From NCBI GenBank assembly GCA_016098155.1, contig JAAAJB010000450.1, forward strand, positions 1-29,289: a stretch of DNA of 29,289 bases, given 5' to 3'. Positions 1 to 10,384 of this stretch are shown here, piece by piece. The notes beneath the pieces are model-generated. The model was not told the DNA's origin. It did no database searches and saw nothing but the letters and a program-made list of their open reading frames with translations. The position numbers and the translations under genes were made by a program. Every line of letters starts with the position of its first letter. Position 1 is the first letter of the stretch. The DNA is from Actinomortierella ambigua (taxonomy: Eukaryota > Mortierellomycota > Mortierellomycetes > Mortierellales > Mortierellaceae).

Positions 1-215
1 CTCTCTTTAGCCTCCTTCCCCTTCCCCCCCTCCCCTAACCTCCCTTCCAACTTCGCCCCCAACCTTCCTTCAACGGCCCATTGGCATTTCATTCCTTCTC
101 TCCTCCATTGCCAATCACCTCGCCTCCACCCCTCCCTACCCCTCCCTCTCTCCCTCCCTCTCTCCCTCCCCTTCCTTCTCATTCCTCTCCATTTGGATCC
201 AGTTGCGATTGTCCC

Positions 216-3200
216 ATGACCACGGACGACCCCACTGAGCGCTTCTACACCGCAGAGATCTCTCCTTTTCCCCTCAACCTTCGAGACAACCCCTCCGCCA
301 TGGATAAGGTCACCGCGGCCATGGGCCAGTACATGCTGCAGGGATGGGTAAGATTTTCAACTCCTCATTGGTTCCTGCTTGCTTGCGGCTCTTACCTGCT
401 TTTGCATGTGCTGCTGCAGCCACACTGGGGCACTAGCACCCAGCAGCAGTTAGATAAACGTGGAGAAACAAGGAGCACGAAATGTGGATACCGAGACTAG
501 GCAGGAGAGACCGAGACGCACACATGCTTTGCGTCGTCTCGTTTTTTTTTTTATTTCCACATTCTGGCAAAGCCTGTTTAGGCGTCTTAATAATTGTCAA
601 GAAAAAAAAACGAAAGCCGGAGGACCAATCTAGACCTCCCCCATCCAAAAACGGAACACAGAAGAGCACGTTTTGGTTGTATAGTAGAGAACATGCCTTT
701 GAAAAGGGAGTCTTAGGAATGAGAGTGGTGGATGGAAGGAGCAAAGAGCTGGTTGAGCACTTGGCGCTGAGTGGTGCCCAGTTCCCTCGATGTATTCCTT
801 CTCATGTCGCTCTCGCTAATGTTGTGGGGTGAGAGGCAGAGGTACCTCTCAAAGTAGCTGTTGACCAGTGATACTGACTTTTTATCTATTTTGTCTGTCT
901 CTTATTTTTGTTTTTTGACTTTTCCTTCCTTCATTACACTCAACACCTACTTTGTTGTGGTTGCTGCTATTGCTGTTGTGCCTTGCTCCTTGCCTATTTC
1001 ACTCATTGAACTATACACCGACAACCTGTCCGTCCGTTCGTCTCTATGTTGTACTGGATTTTGGCGGTGCTTTCGTTTGTGTATCTGATCCGTTATCACC
1101 ATGGCCATCAACGACCCCTGCCGCCGTTCGTCCGTATCATCTCCACCTTTTCCTCTTCCTCTTCCTCCCGACAAACCCATCGACTCCACCACCACTCTCC
1201 ACACAAACAACCGCAACACCACCTTGGCCTCCACCAACAACAGACAATGCTGAACGACGGCTGTCCTGACTGTAACGTAAGTGCAATCAATAACACATAA
1301 CTTTTCTTCTTTTTGTGCTCCGCAGATGGCGGAAGCTAGAGAAATCATATGAGAGCAGGCCCAGCTCAAGGGAGGGGTCCGCTCTGGGTCTGTTCTTCCA
1401 GCCACAGTCTAAAGCGGCGGGTCGCATGGGCGCAGGGGCACCACGCTAAGGCGAGATAGAACGTTGGCGTGTGCTACCATGGCGTAAATGCAAAATATGA
1501 GCAGCAGTAAGAAGGAACCCAACACCTCCAATGCAGAAATCAGCTCAGGAACAACGGTTCTCAGGCACAATCACGCTATCCGTTTCGGCTCCTCACTCGT
1601 GGTCAATGCTCCCAACCCCCCCTCCCTTCGTACCCCATCGTCGTATTCTCTATCTCACTTCCCCCCCCCTCCTCCTTCATCTTCCCACACCCAGCAGATG
1701 CATGTGTGCTCTGCTGCTCACTCCGCCCGTTGGTCTTTCTCCCATATACCAACCCTGGGTCTGCTCACTCCTTCTTTTATTATATATGTCGGACATCTCG
1801 AACAAAAAAGTGGATTGAGATTCTAATTCTGTTCTCTTTTGAAATTCAACTCACATCATTCTTTCTTTTCTTCAGACCCCGTTGATGCGTAATCGCGAGG
1901 CCACCAGTCAGATTTGTGTCAACTGCCAATTGAACCCCCCTGCCGACGACGAAGACGAAGAAGAACGCTACATTCAAAAGCAGCAGCAGCAGCAACAACA
2001 ACAACAAGACGACCAGCCTGAATCCTTTGTTACTCGCGAAGAAGGGACCCTCTTTGACTCGGAGTCTGCTCCTTCGACACCCAATCCAGTTCAGGAACCC
2101 ACAGCTACTTCCTCCTTCACCTCCACCTCCACCCCCACTACCTCCACCACGGCTTCCTTTCCTCCTCCTCCCGTCGTCGTGTCGGCACCTTTGCCGCCAC
2201 CTCCCTCGACGGCCCCACCTGCGCCGCTTTCCAGCGCGCCCATCATGCCAGCCCTTCCACGGCCCATGTCGCCGCCAAACAGTAGCCCCAGCCCCAGCCC
2301 CAGCCCAAGCCCAAGCCCCAGCCACCGCGACCACCGTGTGTCAGTCCTGGACCCAATGATGGAGGGTGCCCGCAAGGCCTCGCTGCGCACGCCCGTTGGC
2401 GCGCCACCACTTCCTCGTCTCCCTGGCATGCCTCCTTCGTCCGAGCTACCTTTGCCACCGCCGCCACCGACGTCGGCGCCGATGCCACCTCGCTCGTCGA
2501 CACCGCTGCCTCAGCCTCCGGCAGCTCTGCCCCCACCTACCCCACCAGCATCATCGTCATCACCATCATCATCAGGCAAGATTGGCGGCGCTATTGTGCC
2601 TCCTGCAGGCCCAAAGCCCTTGTCGGGACGTACTGGAGCAGCACTTCCTCCTCCACCTCCTGGAGTGGGGGGACTGCCACCACCACCTACCAAGGCTGTG
2701 CCGAGCGTGCTGAAGCGCGCTGCCCCAGGACTGGTGGCTGCCGCGGCAGCGTCGTTCAATAACCGGGCATCATCGCCACCGTCTGCGCCATCGTGGTCAT
2801 CATCGTCATCATCGTCGTCATCGTCGACGTCATCGTTGATGTCGACGACAACAACAACAACAGCAACAACAACGACGACAGCTTCGGCGGCAGTGGCACC
2901 TTTGTCGGCCCCGCTGCCCCCTCCACCCGAGCAGGCTCTGCCTGTGGTTGAAAACCAGGCTGCTGCTGCTACTGCTTCTACTACTACAGCAGTATCTCCT
3001 ACCGCTGATCCAGCCAACGGAGTTGGTAGTACAGTGGCTGCAGAGGAGGAGGAGACCGCTCAGTTGCAAGAGGATGCCATGACGACGGCCACATCGACGA
3101 CGGTCTCGACTCCGGTCACGGCCTCGGAAGGTGGTGATGACCAGGATGAGATGGACCAGGAGCAATTGATCAAGCAGCTGGAGCAGGTGCAGCCAGCAAC

Positions 3201-5811
3201 TCACCTGCCGGGTGAGTCGGCGTTGGTGGGCCAGGCATCGGCGGCTCCTGCTATGGTTGCGGAAGAAGAAAAGGTAGAAGACGAAGAGGAGACAGCTGCA
3301 ACAACAGCAAAAGAAGAAGAGGTTGCCGTCGCTGAGACACAAGAAGACGAGGTTGTGCAACAGCAGCAGCCAGAGTCTGACAACATCAAGGTTGAAGTGA
3401 ATGACTCGCAACAGGATCTGGCTTCAGCTACAGCTGCAGACCATGACGAAGCCATGGAAGAGGAGGAGGAGGAGCTGTACAGGCCGTCGGAGGAAGAGCA
3501 GCGCCTGCGACAGATTCAGCGCGAGCAGAGCGAACGTGCCTCGCAGTTGATGGGCCAAAGGATGCTGCAAGGATGGGCCATGTTGCAAGATCCTTGCCCG
3601 AACCCTACATGTTTTGCAGTAAGTTTGTTTTTGATTCATCGTATGCGGAGAGTAGTTGAGAGAATAGGTGTGGGTAATTGGGTGTGGGTGATCGAGTGTG
3701 TTGTGAAGGTCAACGTGATACTGGAGAGCAAAAAAAAAAAAAAAAAAAAGAGCGAGGGGGTTTTGAACAGGTTCTCTTTTCTATTTCCTGTTGGCTCTGT
3801 ATTTTCCTTGTTGCTTTTGTGTGATGTTGTGCATGTTGGCTTACGGGAAAAGCGAGATGGGGGTTCTGTAATGTAGCACCAACTGGCTTTGCGCCCCGGA
3901 GAGAAACATGCAAACCACACACACACACACACCTCCAACATGCACACGCATAGGACCTTTATATTTTCATGAGATGATATGAACGAGAAACAAAAGCACA
4001 AGGTGCTAAACACATGTGGCGGATTGTTGTTGCCCACCCTCTATTTTTTTTTTTTTAATTGTCCACCCACTCTCTCTTTCCTCCTCATTTTCATTCTTTC
4101 CCCCCTTTCTTGTCCAAAATACCCGCAATATTAATTTTTTTTTTTTATATTTCTAGGTCCCGCTGCTGAGAAGTCGAGACAAGAAGGAGTACTGTGTGAT
4201 TTGCGAAAACTATTACCGACGGGAGAAGGACCTCGTCCACGGCACCTTCAAAATCGTGCCTGTGCAATCCTCCGAAGCAACACCCACAACGCAACCAGCA
4301 GAGGCAACACCAGCATCCTCTTCTTCCTCCCCTCTGGCACCAGCAGCGCCCATTCCAGAACCAAGAACGATGAACATGACACCGACTATCCCAGAGGAGA
4401 CGATGGTGCACTACCCCAACCATAACCAGCACCCTCATCATCACCACCACCACCACCACCAACAGCTCTCGATCCTGCCGCCCCCTCCACAGGGCATGGC
4501 GCCCTCTCCCCGACCACACACGCCAGCATCACCGACTTCTGTCCGAGCAACGTCGCCTACGGCGAGCCCGTTGGTCGGCCGTAGTCGAGGCTCGAGTCGG
4601 GTGTCGGGATCGATTGTCCTCCCTCCTGCTGGATCCATGTCGCCTAGCTTTGGCATCACTGGCCAACAGATCTTGGGCAAGCATATGAGCGACGACTTTG
4701 ATGTAAGTTTTTTTTAAAGATGTTTTTTTTCGGGCGGACTTTTTTCTTTTTACATTGGGATTCTTGACGTTTTCTTTTTTTGTCTTGGTGGATGTGCGTA
4801 TGAGAACCAAGGGACAGGGGGAAAGGGGAAGGGGGAAAGAGACTCCACTACCTTATTTTTTCTTTGCCCACCCCCACCCCTCTCTTCCCCCTTACTCTTT
4901 GTCTTTGTGGGTTTGCGAGGATATTGTTGTGGCTCTCATTCCTCTCAACCATCCTGCTGATATACTTCACTGTGTGTGAGCATCTTTGAACACTCTTCTT
5001 CTTTTTCTCTTATTTCTCCTCTATTTTCAATCGAGGGGGGAACGGGGATACTTTTTTTTTCTCTTACTAACTTTATAACATGTACCTTTTTTTTTTGTCT
5101 CTCTCATCGTCAACCCTTCTTGTTTGTTGGGAATGATAGAAACTCGCGTCAGAGGATGAGGAAACACGCAGACATATCCAATTGATTCGTAAAGTCGGAG
5201 AGTTTGCTCAAAAGTCACTGCCCCCTGTCCCCGCTGGAATGACAGCTGCTGCTGCCGCTGCAGCAGCTGCAGCAGCAGCTCACGGCGGCGGAGTCCCCGT
5301 CAGCGTACCATCGTCGTCCAACTCAGTGGCAGGGTCCCGACCAGCGTCCGTTTACAGCAATACGTCGGGCCATGGCGACAATGGTAGTAGCAACAACAGC
5401 ATCAGCACGTTGGTGAATGGCAGTGGCAGCCATCGCCCCTATATCCATCACCCACATCCGCGTGAGCATCCTGTCAGTGCACCCATCGGCAGCGCCGGCT
5501 CCATCATGAACTTGCCTGCACCACCGACGGCGGCCTTGCCTGCTGCTCCGGGTGTACCACCACCCCAGTCCCAGCATCAGCAACAGCAACAGCAACAACA
5601 GCAGCAAGGACCACCGCCCCCTCCTCCCTCACCCGAGGTGCAAGCAATGATCGCGGCCACCAACAAGACCATCTCGACAATCTTGGTCAAGCTGGAGGTG
5701 TACCGTCTGGCGCTGGAGATGGCCGAGTCTCCCAAGGAGTGCGCGGCTCTCACACAACAGATCAAGGGTCTCATGGAGTGTCTCAAGGCCTGTCGCGAGA
5801 CCCTGATGTGA
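216..5811 (+). CDS. Tandem Auto_anti-p27 (ZNRD2/SSSCA1-like) zinc-ribbon protein, 5 exons
   Basis: Exons 216-347, 1244-1276, 1876-3618, 4157-4702 and 5140-5811, all joined in phase 0 with GT-AG introns, give about 1041 residues. Two zinc-ribbon copies are visible. Copy 1 has MGQYMLQGW (36-44), CPDC (51-54), TPLMRNR and CVNC (69-72). Copy 2 has MGQRMLQGW, CPNPTC (629-634), VPLLRSR and CVIC (649-652). This is the pattern of the Auto_anti-p27 family. The last ~50 residues (NKTISTILVKLEVYRLALEM, then an ECLKACRETL end) resemble the C-terminal helices of animal ZNRD2. The region between the copies is Pro/Ser/Thr-rich with a polyQ, an SP repeat and acidic stretches. Human ZNRD2 is about 200 residues with one ribbon, so this protein is about five times larger. 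The biochemical function is poorly defined in the family. ATG 216 was chosen because the extra 45 residues from ATG 81 are only Pro/Ser leader; ATG 300 is a further alternative. Introns are 896, 599, 538 and 437 nt. Confidence 0.85.
348..1243 (+). other. Intron 1 of the p27-like gene (896 nt)
   Basis: It starts with gtaaga and ends in caacag. It is AT- and pyrimidine-rich and contains several short open frames without protein-like composition. I see no gene, RNA or mobile element in it. Confidence 0.7.
1244..1276 (+). other. 33-nt microexon encoding the first Cys pair of zinc ribbon 1
   Basis: An acceptor (caacaacag) precedes and a consensus donor (gtaagt) follows 11 codons reading TMLNDGCPDCN. 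Joined in phase 0 to the exon ending QGW and the exon starting TPLMRNR, they rebuild the p27 ribbon. Copy 2 encodes the matching stretch (AMLQDPCPNPTCFA) on one uninterrupted exon, which is the internal control for this call. Confidence 0.8.
1277..1875 (+). other. Intron 2 of the p27-like gene (599 nt)
   Basis: It runs from gtaagt to a strong pyrimidine tract ending ttcttcag. A decoy acceptor (gctccgcag) lies near 1325, but the frame after it closes within nine codons. No other feature is visible. Confidence 0.7.
1978..2007 (+). repeat. CAG/CAA repeat coding polyglutamine
   Basis: An in-frame run of CAG then CAA codons encodes about nine glutamines after the first zinc ribbon. A second CAG/CAA run lies at 5575-5607 near the protein's C-terminal domain. 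Confidence 0.85.
2281..2322 (+). repeat. Hexanucleotide AGCCCC/AGCCCA tandem repeat coding (SP)n
   Basis: About seven near-identical 6-bp units encode alternating Ser-Pro in the linker of the p27-like protein. Such repeats are length-variable in many genomes. Confidence 0.85.
3619..4156 (+). other. Intron 3 of the p27-like gene (538 nt), with A20 tract
   Basis: It runs from gtaagt to atttctag. It holds a 20-base A run at 3730-3749, a short AC repeat near 3919-3931 and T-rich tracts before the acceptor. No coding signal is seen. Confidence 0.7.
4703..5139 (+). other. Intron 4 of the p27-like gene (437 nt)
   Basis: It runs from gtaagt to aatgatag. It is T-rich with long T runs. The next exon (KLASEDEETRRHIQLIRKVG) continues in phase 0 into the rest of the C-terminal coding part. 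Confidence 0.7.
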
Positions 5812-7426
5812 AAAAAAAAAGACTTTAACGAAAAAAAAAAAAAAAAAATGTATTCGCACTGTCATTTCCTCTCCTTACCCCTCCTTGATGCCCACTTCCT
5901 TTTTTCTCTTGCAAGAAAACCCCCACCCTCCCCCCACCCTTTCCCCCCACAAGTATATCCGGGCCGGGATTGTTTTTTTTTACGACTCCTTCCCTCTATT
6001 TCTCATAGCTCCTTTCACATACATATATAACCTTACATACACACCACCACACAATGAACAAGTTCAGCATATGGCATATTCTCCCCTCGTATTACTACCA
6101 ACAACAACAAAAAATATTTGCAAACATCCGCAATTCGTTGACTGGACAACAAATGGAGCCAGTGTGGTCCTTGGAGAGATAAAAAAATAATGCACAATCT
6201 TTTTTGATTTATTGATCGCTTTTGATCGTGTTGATTAAGCTAGGGGCAAAGGAGGGAGGGGGGCTCTATTCAATTTGCAATCGTGCACTTACCTTAGTTA
6301 CCCATGCCCTTGGACGAGATGGAGGCTAAGGGGGGTGCATGTGGTTCAATGCAAGAGCCAGCTTTCGTAGGCCTAGAAATACAAAAAACGAAGACAGGTA
6401 CTGATTAGGAACCAAGTTCGTGTTGAGATAGCGGTGTTGGCAAGGGGGAGGAGTAGGGGGAGCCTCAGTGAAAAATGTGAATGTGAAAGTTTTGTCCTCC
6501 GTCTCCAAAACATTGGAGTAGGTATTGCAGAATTCTTTTATCATCGTAGGCAATGGGGAGAGAGAAAGAGATGTCGCAAGAGTGGGTGTTCGACAGTGAC
6601 GATGGTAACAGAAAAAAATAAGACGACGAGAACGCACCTTGGGGTGGATGTGAGTACTGATAAAAGTCCTGATCTTTATTTCCCTTTTCATTGCTATCGT
6701 CCCATGGATGATTATTCAAACACCTATCGTCGCAAAGCGCAGAAAGTCATAGGTTAGACACTTTGTCAAGGGCAAAAATATGACTTGCAAACAATGTAAA
6801 CATGTAACAAGAAAAAGTAGAGAAGAAAAAAAGGGTAGCGTCATTCCAAGGTAGGCATAAAAATGTAAAAGTTCTCCATCGTTTTTGTAAGACGCGGAAT
6901 AGGTTTTAATCCTCCGCATACCCTTTTTTTCTTCTTCTCAAAAGTGCCATTCCTTTCCTTTCCTTTCCACTCCTTTTGATCCCTTCCTTTATTATTTTTT
7001 ACGCTCCAGGTGATTTGTGATTCACGAGAAAGACTCATCACGCGTGCGAAAACAAATGAAAAGGGGGGGAAAAGGAGAGAGAAAGAGAGGAAGAGAAAAG
7101 GCTGGTTTCCAAATGAATGTGAATTGATGCAAAAAAAAGGTTGTTCATTTACCTGGTGAATGTGGATGAGTTGAGGAAGAAAGAAAAGAGGAAAGAAACG
7201 ATCCGAAAATTTTTTTCGCGAGTTGTTGTAAAGAATCGAACCGGAGAACGAATGTGAAATCAAAGCCACCAAGCCACCATACACCAGAGACTGCGGGTCC
7301 AATGGAGTACATTTTATCTTTATACACGGTTTACAAGAGCGAATCAAGACCATGTGGGTCGGGAGAGGGTTAGAAACCCATCGAAAAGAAAAAAAAAAAA
7401 GGTGGAGAGAAGGAGAATGACACTCG
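5812..7426. other. 1.6-kb convergent intergenic region; possible small spliced minus-strand transcript
   Basis: This lies between the stops of the p27-like and dynamin genes. No confident gene is seen. The minus strand carries several good splice-like signals: AAG|GTAAGT at about 6293, TTTCTAG at about 6375, AAG|GTGCGT at about 6637 and CACCAG|GTAAAT at about 7152. Short open pieces lie between them, one of them hydrophilic (6640-6720) and one reading APPLASISSKGMGN then stop at about 6297. I could not join them into one convincing frame. On the minus strand an AATAAA hexamer lies at 6988-6993, which could belong to the dynamin transcript. Confidence 0.4.
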
Positions 7427-9379
7427 CTAGAGTTCGAGCAGGCTTCGCTCCAAGATCTTGATCCGATCCTCCAGGTCCTGACGACGGCGTTGCTCGGCTT
7501 CCGACTCGACCAAGCAAGCCAGTTTGGCATCGTCCACCTTGATCAGCTTGCTAAAGTACAAATCGATCTGTCTGACCATGTGGCGCTCGATGGTCTGCAT
7601 CAGCATAACATCGACAATGCGCTTGCGCGCCACTTTACAGTAAGCCTTCAGCTGGTCGCATAGATCCTCGGCAGCATTCTGCTCGTTGACGTTGGCGTCG
7701 GTGGAGAGTGGTTTCGGGTTGAAGTTAAGAATAGCTACACCACGATGTTGATCCCTCCACGTATGGGCTTTTTCGAGCGGTTCCTTCATTTTGTCTAATC
7801 GCTCCTGGTCTTTGTCAGCGCGAGCCTTTAGGATCGTGTCATAGTAATACTTGTTGAAGGTGAACGGCGTCATCTCGTCCTCAAAGATTTGTTCGATGGC
7901 TATGTTGATGAGCTTCTCCTGCCGAAGATAGAACGTGAGAAAGTGATCAAGAAAGACCACCCGCACAGCTTGGTGTTCGATTTTGTAGACAAGAAACGCC
8001 TTGACTGCTTCGCACATGTACAGCTTCATCTTGGCGATGTGCGCCTTGGTAAGGGTCTTCCAGGTTGCGTGCGTACCACCAAACACCTTTGTGAAAATGG
8101 AGAACGATACAAAGCCGGGAAGCTCATTCCCCTTGAACCGGCCCACCGCCGCCATAATCTCGCTCGTCTCGAGATTCTCGCTACCATACTTGGCCATGGC
8201 CGCGTTATACTCCTGGTAAAGCTTCTGGAGCGACGACCGGATGAAGCGCAGACTCTTTTGGTTCATCTGGCCATCATCGAATTCGTCGGCCTCACCCTTA
8301 AACTTGATCATGTACTCTTGGGAATACACGCCGACCAAGTTGGCAGAAAGGGACGATTGAAGTTTCATTGTCAGCTCTGAAAACTTTGCACGCGCGTCGT
8401 GCGTGCTGGCGATCGCATGACCCATGCTTCCCAATTCTCGTCGGAGCTCCTCCGTCTTGTGGATGACCTCTTGCTTGAGCAGAGGCAGTTCCTTCTTGAT
8501 ATGAGCGTACAACAGGTCACCGAGGAATTTTTTAACGCTGACACGACCCCGGCTGGCCTTGGGTACCGCGCGCCACGCCTGATCGCGACCAAAGAAATCG
8601 TCCTCGGCCTGGCACGCCTCCTCCCAGGGCAGGTCCATGTCGGCAAAGCCGGTGTTGCGCATCACCAAATACCCCAGCCGCATTTTTTTGCGGTTGTTGA
8701 GGATCGTGTCGATGAGCTCGGGGAGGGTGCCCTTGTCGATCATGTCGGGCTTGGTCACAATCGGGACGGTGCGTTCGTTGTTGGGGTCGTGCTCCTCGGC
8801 ACGAGCCAGCACATACGAGTTGTTGAGGTCGACATTCGCGGGGACGACAGCCAGGATAATCGTCCGTGGGTCTTTCATGTACCGTTCGTTGATGGTGCGG
8901 ATAGCATCAGGGATGGTCTTACTCTGGCCATCGAGCGTGGTGTTGATAAACCCCGGCAAGTCAACGATGGTGAGCGGTGACTGGGCAGGACCCGAAAGTG
9001 TCAGCTCGAGAACCTTTTCGCTAATGTCGCTGGCGCGACAGAGCAGCGAAACGGCCTCCTTGATGACCAGATGGAATTGGTCCGCGGCGATGACCTTGTA
9101 GCGTAGGTTGAACGCGTCCTCGCCATCAATGCAGGCCGACAGGGTGTCCTCGGTCAGGGCCACATCGCGGCACATGTTCACCTGGGTGGCAAAGCGGGTA
9201 CACATACCCTTGTCGCGCGGGAACAGGAGCTTGGTGAAGGCTTCCAGGACGCTCGACTTGCCGCTGGACTGGTCGCCGACGATGGCGATCTGAGGAACGC
9301 TCAGGACGTGGTTCAAGCGGTGGTGCTTGAGGTTGTTGATTTTGTCAACGAGGCCTTGGTATTCCGTGGCGTCAAACAT
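7427..9379 (-). CDS. Mx-like dynamin-superfamily GTPase, intronless
   Basis: This gives 650 residues from ATG 9379. GTPase motifs are in order: P-loop GDQSSGKSS (35-43), switch-I Thr in TRFAT (61-65), DLPG (140-143) and TKPD (209-212). A middle/stalk region follows, then a C-terminal GED-like helical segment (RKRIVDVMLMQTIERHMV onward). There is no PH or proline-rich domain. The length fits Mx proteins and other short dynamins. Switch I reads TRFAT rather than the TRRPL of classical fungal Vps1/Dnm1, so I favour the heterogeneous fungal Mx-like group over a core vesicle or mitochondrial-fission dynamin. The known family role is nucleotide-dependent assembly on membranes or other polymers; the specific target here is unknown. 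The frame stays open upstream to 9613, but those 78 residues are low in family signal and I treat them as leader. Confidence 0.9.
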   Translation of the reverse strand: MFDATEYQGLVDKINNLKHHRLNHVLSVPQIAIVGDQSSGKSSVLEAFTKLLFPRDKGMCTRFATQVNMCRDVALTEDTLSACIDGEDAFNLRYKVIAADQFHLVIKEAVSLLCRASDISEKVLELTLSGPAQSPLTIVDLPGFINTTLDGQSKTIPDAIRTINERYMKDPRTIILAVVPANVDLNNSYVLARAEEHDPNNERTVPIVTKPDMIDKGTLPELIDTILNNRKKMRLGYLVMRNTGFADMDLPWEEACQAEDDFFGRDQAWRAVPKASRGRVSVKKFLGDLLYAHIKKELPLLKQEVIHKTEELRRELGSMGHAIASTHDARAKFSELTMKLQSSLSANLVGVYSQEYMIKFKGEADEFDDGQMNQKSLRFIRSSLQKLYQEYNAAMAKYGSENLETSEIMAAVGRFKGNELPGFVSFSIFTKVFGGTHATWKTLTKAHIAKMKLYMCEAVKAFLVYKIEHQAVRVVFLDHFLTFYLRQEKLINIAIEQIFEDEMTPFTFNKYYYDTILKARADKDQERLDKMKEPLEKAHTWRDQHRGVAILNFNPKPLSTDANVNEQNAAEDLCDQLKAYCKVARKRIVDVMLMQTIERHMVRQIDLYFSKLIKVDDAKLACLVESEAEQRRRQDLEDRIKILERSLLEL

Positions 9380-10384
9380 GGTAGTGAGTGGATGGTTGGA
9401 AGATGAACGGAAGAGAGAGTCAAGAGAGAAAAAGAGAAAGAAAAAAGAATGCAACGCAGAGAGCAACGCAAACCAAATGGATATCGATTTTACGCTGGTT
9501 GGTGAAACCGTGAAACTCTCCTTGGCAGTTGGGCACACCCGGCCCACGACATCTTTCCACAGCGATGCCCTGAGCTCAGAGACAACCATGTACTTTGAGT
9601 CATGCGGAGGCAAGCAAACTCCATCCTAAGAGATCGGTGGATAGATCTTGAGCTCAGAATTCTTATGCTTGACGTAAGTCTTGAGACCTTTGCCACGTCC
9701 TTGAGCCATCTCTTTTTTTTACGGCGAATGGTGAAAACGACATGTCTATCCTGTCTACCATCCTCGCTTGGTCTCTGCTCTGTCCATTTCCTTTTTACGG
9801 TTTTCTATTCAGCAGAAGAAAAACCAAGGTCAAATCTTTGGAAGAAAAGATGGTGTGTTACTGCCAGGCGCTTGTCTAGCTTTTGCAAAAAATGGGTCAT
9901 AGCTTGTTCTTGAAGAAAGGCTCGAGTCTCTTTGTCTATGGTACACAGCCAGCCACCTGCGAAGAGGTCTTTAGAACAAGTTATTATATAAAAATGTCGC
10001 TCATCAACCCATTATCGACACAGGAGATATTGCTATCCAGCTTATCTCAATGAGAAGGGACATGGAAGCTTAAAGTTGGGGGAAGGAAGGGGGGTCAGTC
10101 AATTGAACCTCACCCACAATGTCACCAAACTCGTGGGATAGGGAATATCTCCCGGGAAAAAAAGAGGGTCCTCTGACAATACTTTTTCCCTGATTCCTTG
10201 ATAGACACAATTGCGAAATAATACAAGCCTTCCTGTATATTGGAGCACATGCATGTCTGGTGACAGAAGGTCTTGCTTGCAAGTTGAATTGGTGGTTTTT
10301 ATTCTGTTGCGCTGGAATGTTGACCGAGAACAGAGAGAGAAGAGGGGATAGGATAGACAGACGGGAACAGAGAGTTCCTCTTTC
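9380..10384. other. Intergenic region between tandem minus-strand genes (1.0 kb)
   Basis: It contains the dynamin gene's upstream region and the cystatin gene's 3' end. The 9380-9480 part is GA-rich on the plus strand, meaning a CT-rich leader for the dynamin mRNA. I see no additional coding frame with protein-like composition, no RNA gene and no repeat of note. Confidence 0.6.
10298..10303 (-). terminator. AATAAA polyadenylation signal of the cystatin gene
   Basis: A perfect AATAAA on the minus strand lies about 82 nt past the stop codon of the stefin-like gene. Confidence 0.5.

Noticed and set aside
81..215. N-terminal extension of the p27-like gene from ATG 81
   Set aside because: The 45 added residues are Pro/Ser/Leu from a CT-rich leader; the ATG at 216 gives a more protein-like start.
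433..1405. Several 60-150-codon frames inside the first intron of the p27-like gene
   Set aside because: Composition is random-like and splice evidence places the region within an intron.
7200..7300. tRNA-like B-box GGTTCGATTC on the minus strand
   Set aside because: The bases flanking the loop cannot form a T-stem and no matching acceptor or anticodon arm is present.
9380..9613. 78-residue N-terminal extension of the dynamin
   Set aside because: The sequence is outside the conserved dynamin start, and the ATG at 9379 sits right where the GTPase domain normally begins.
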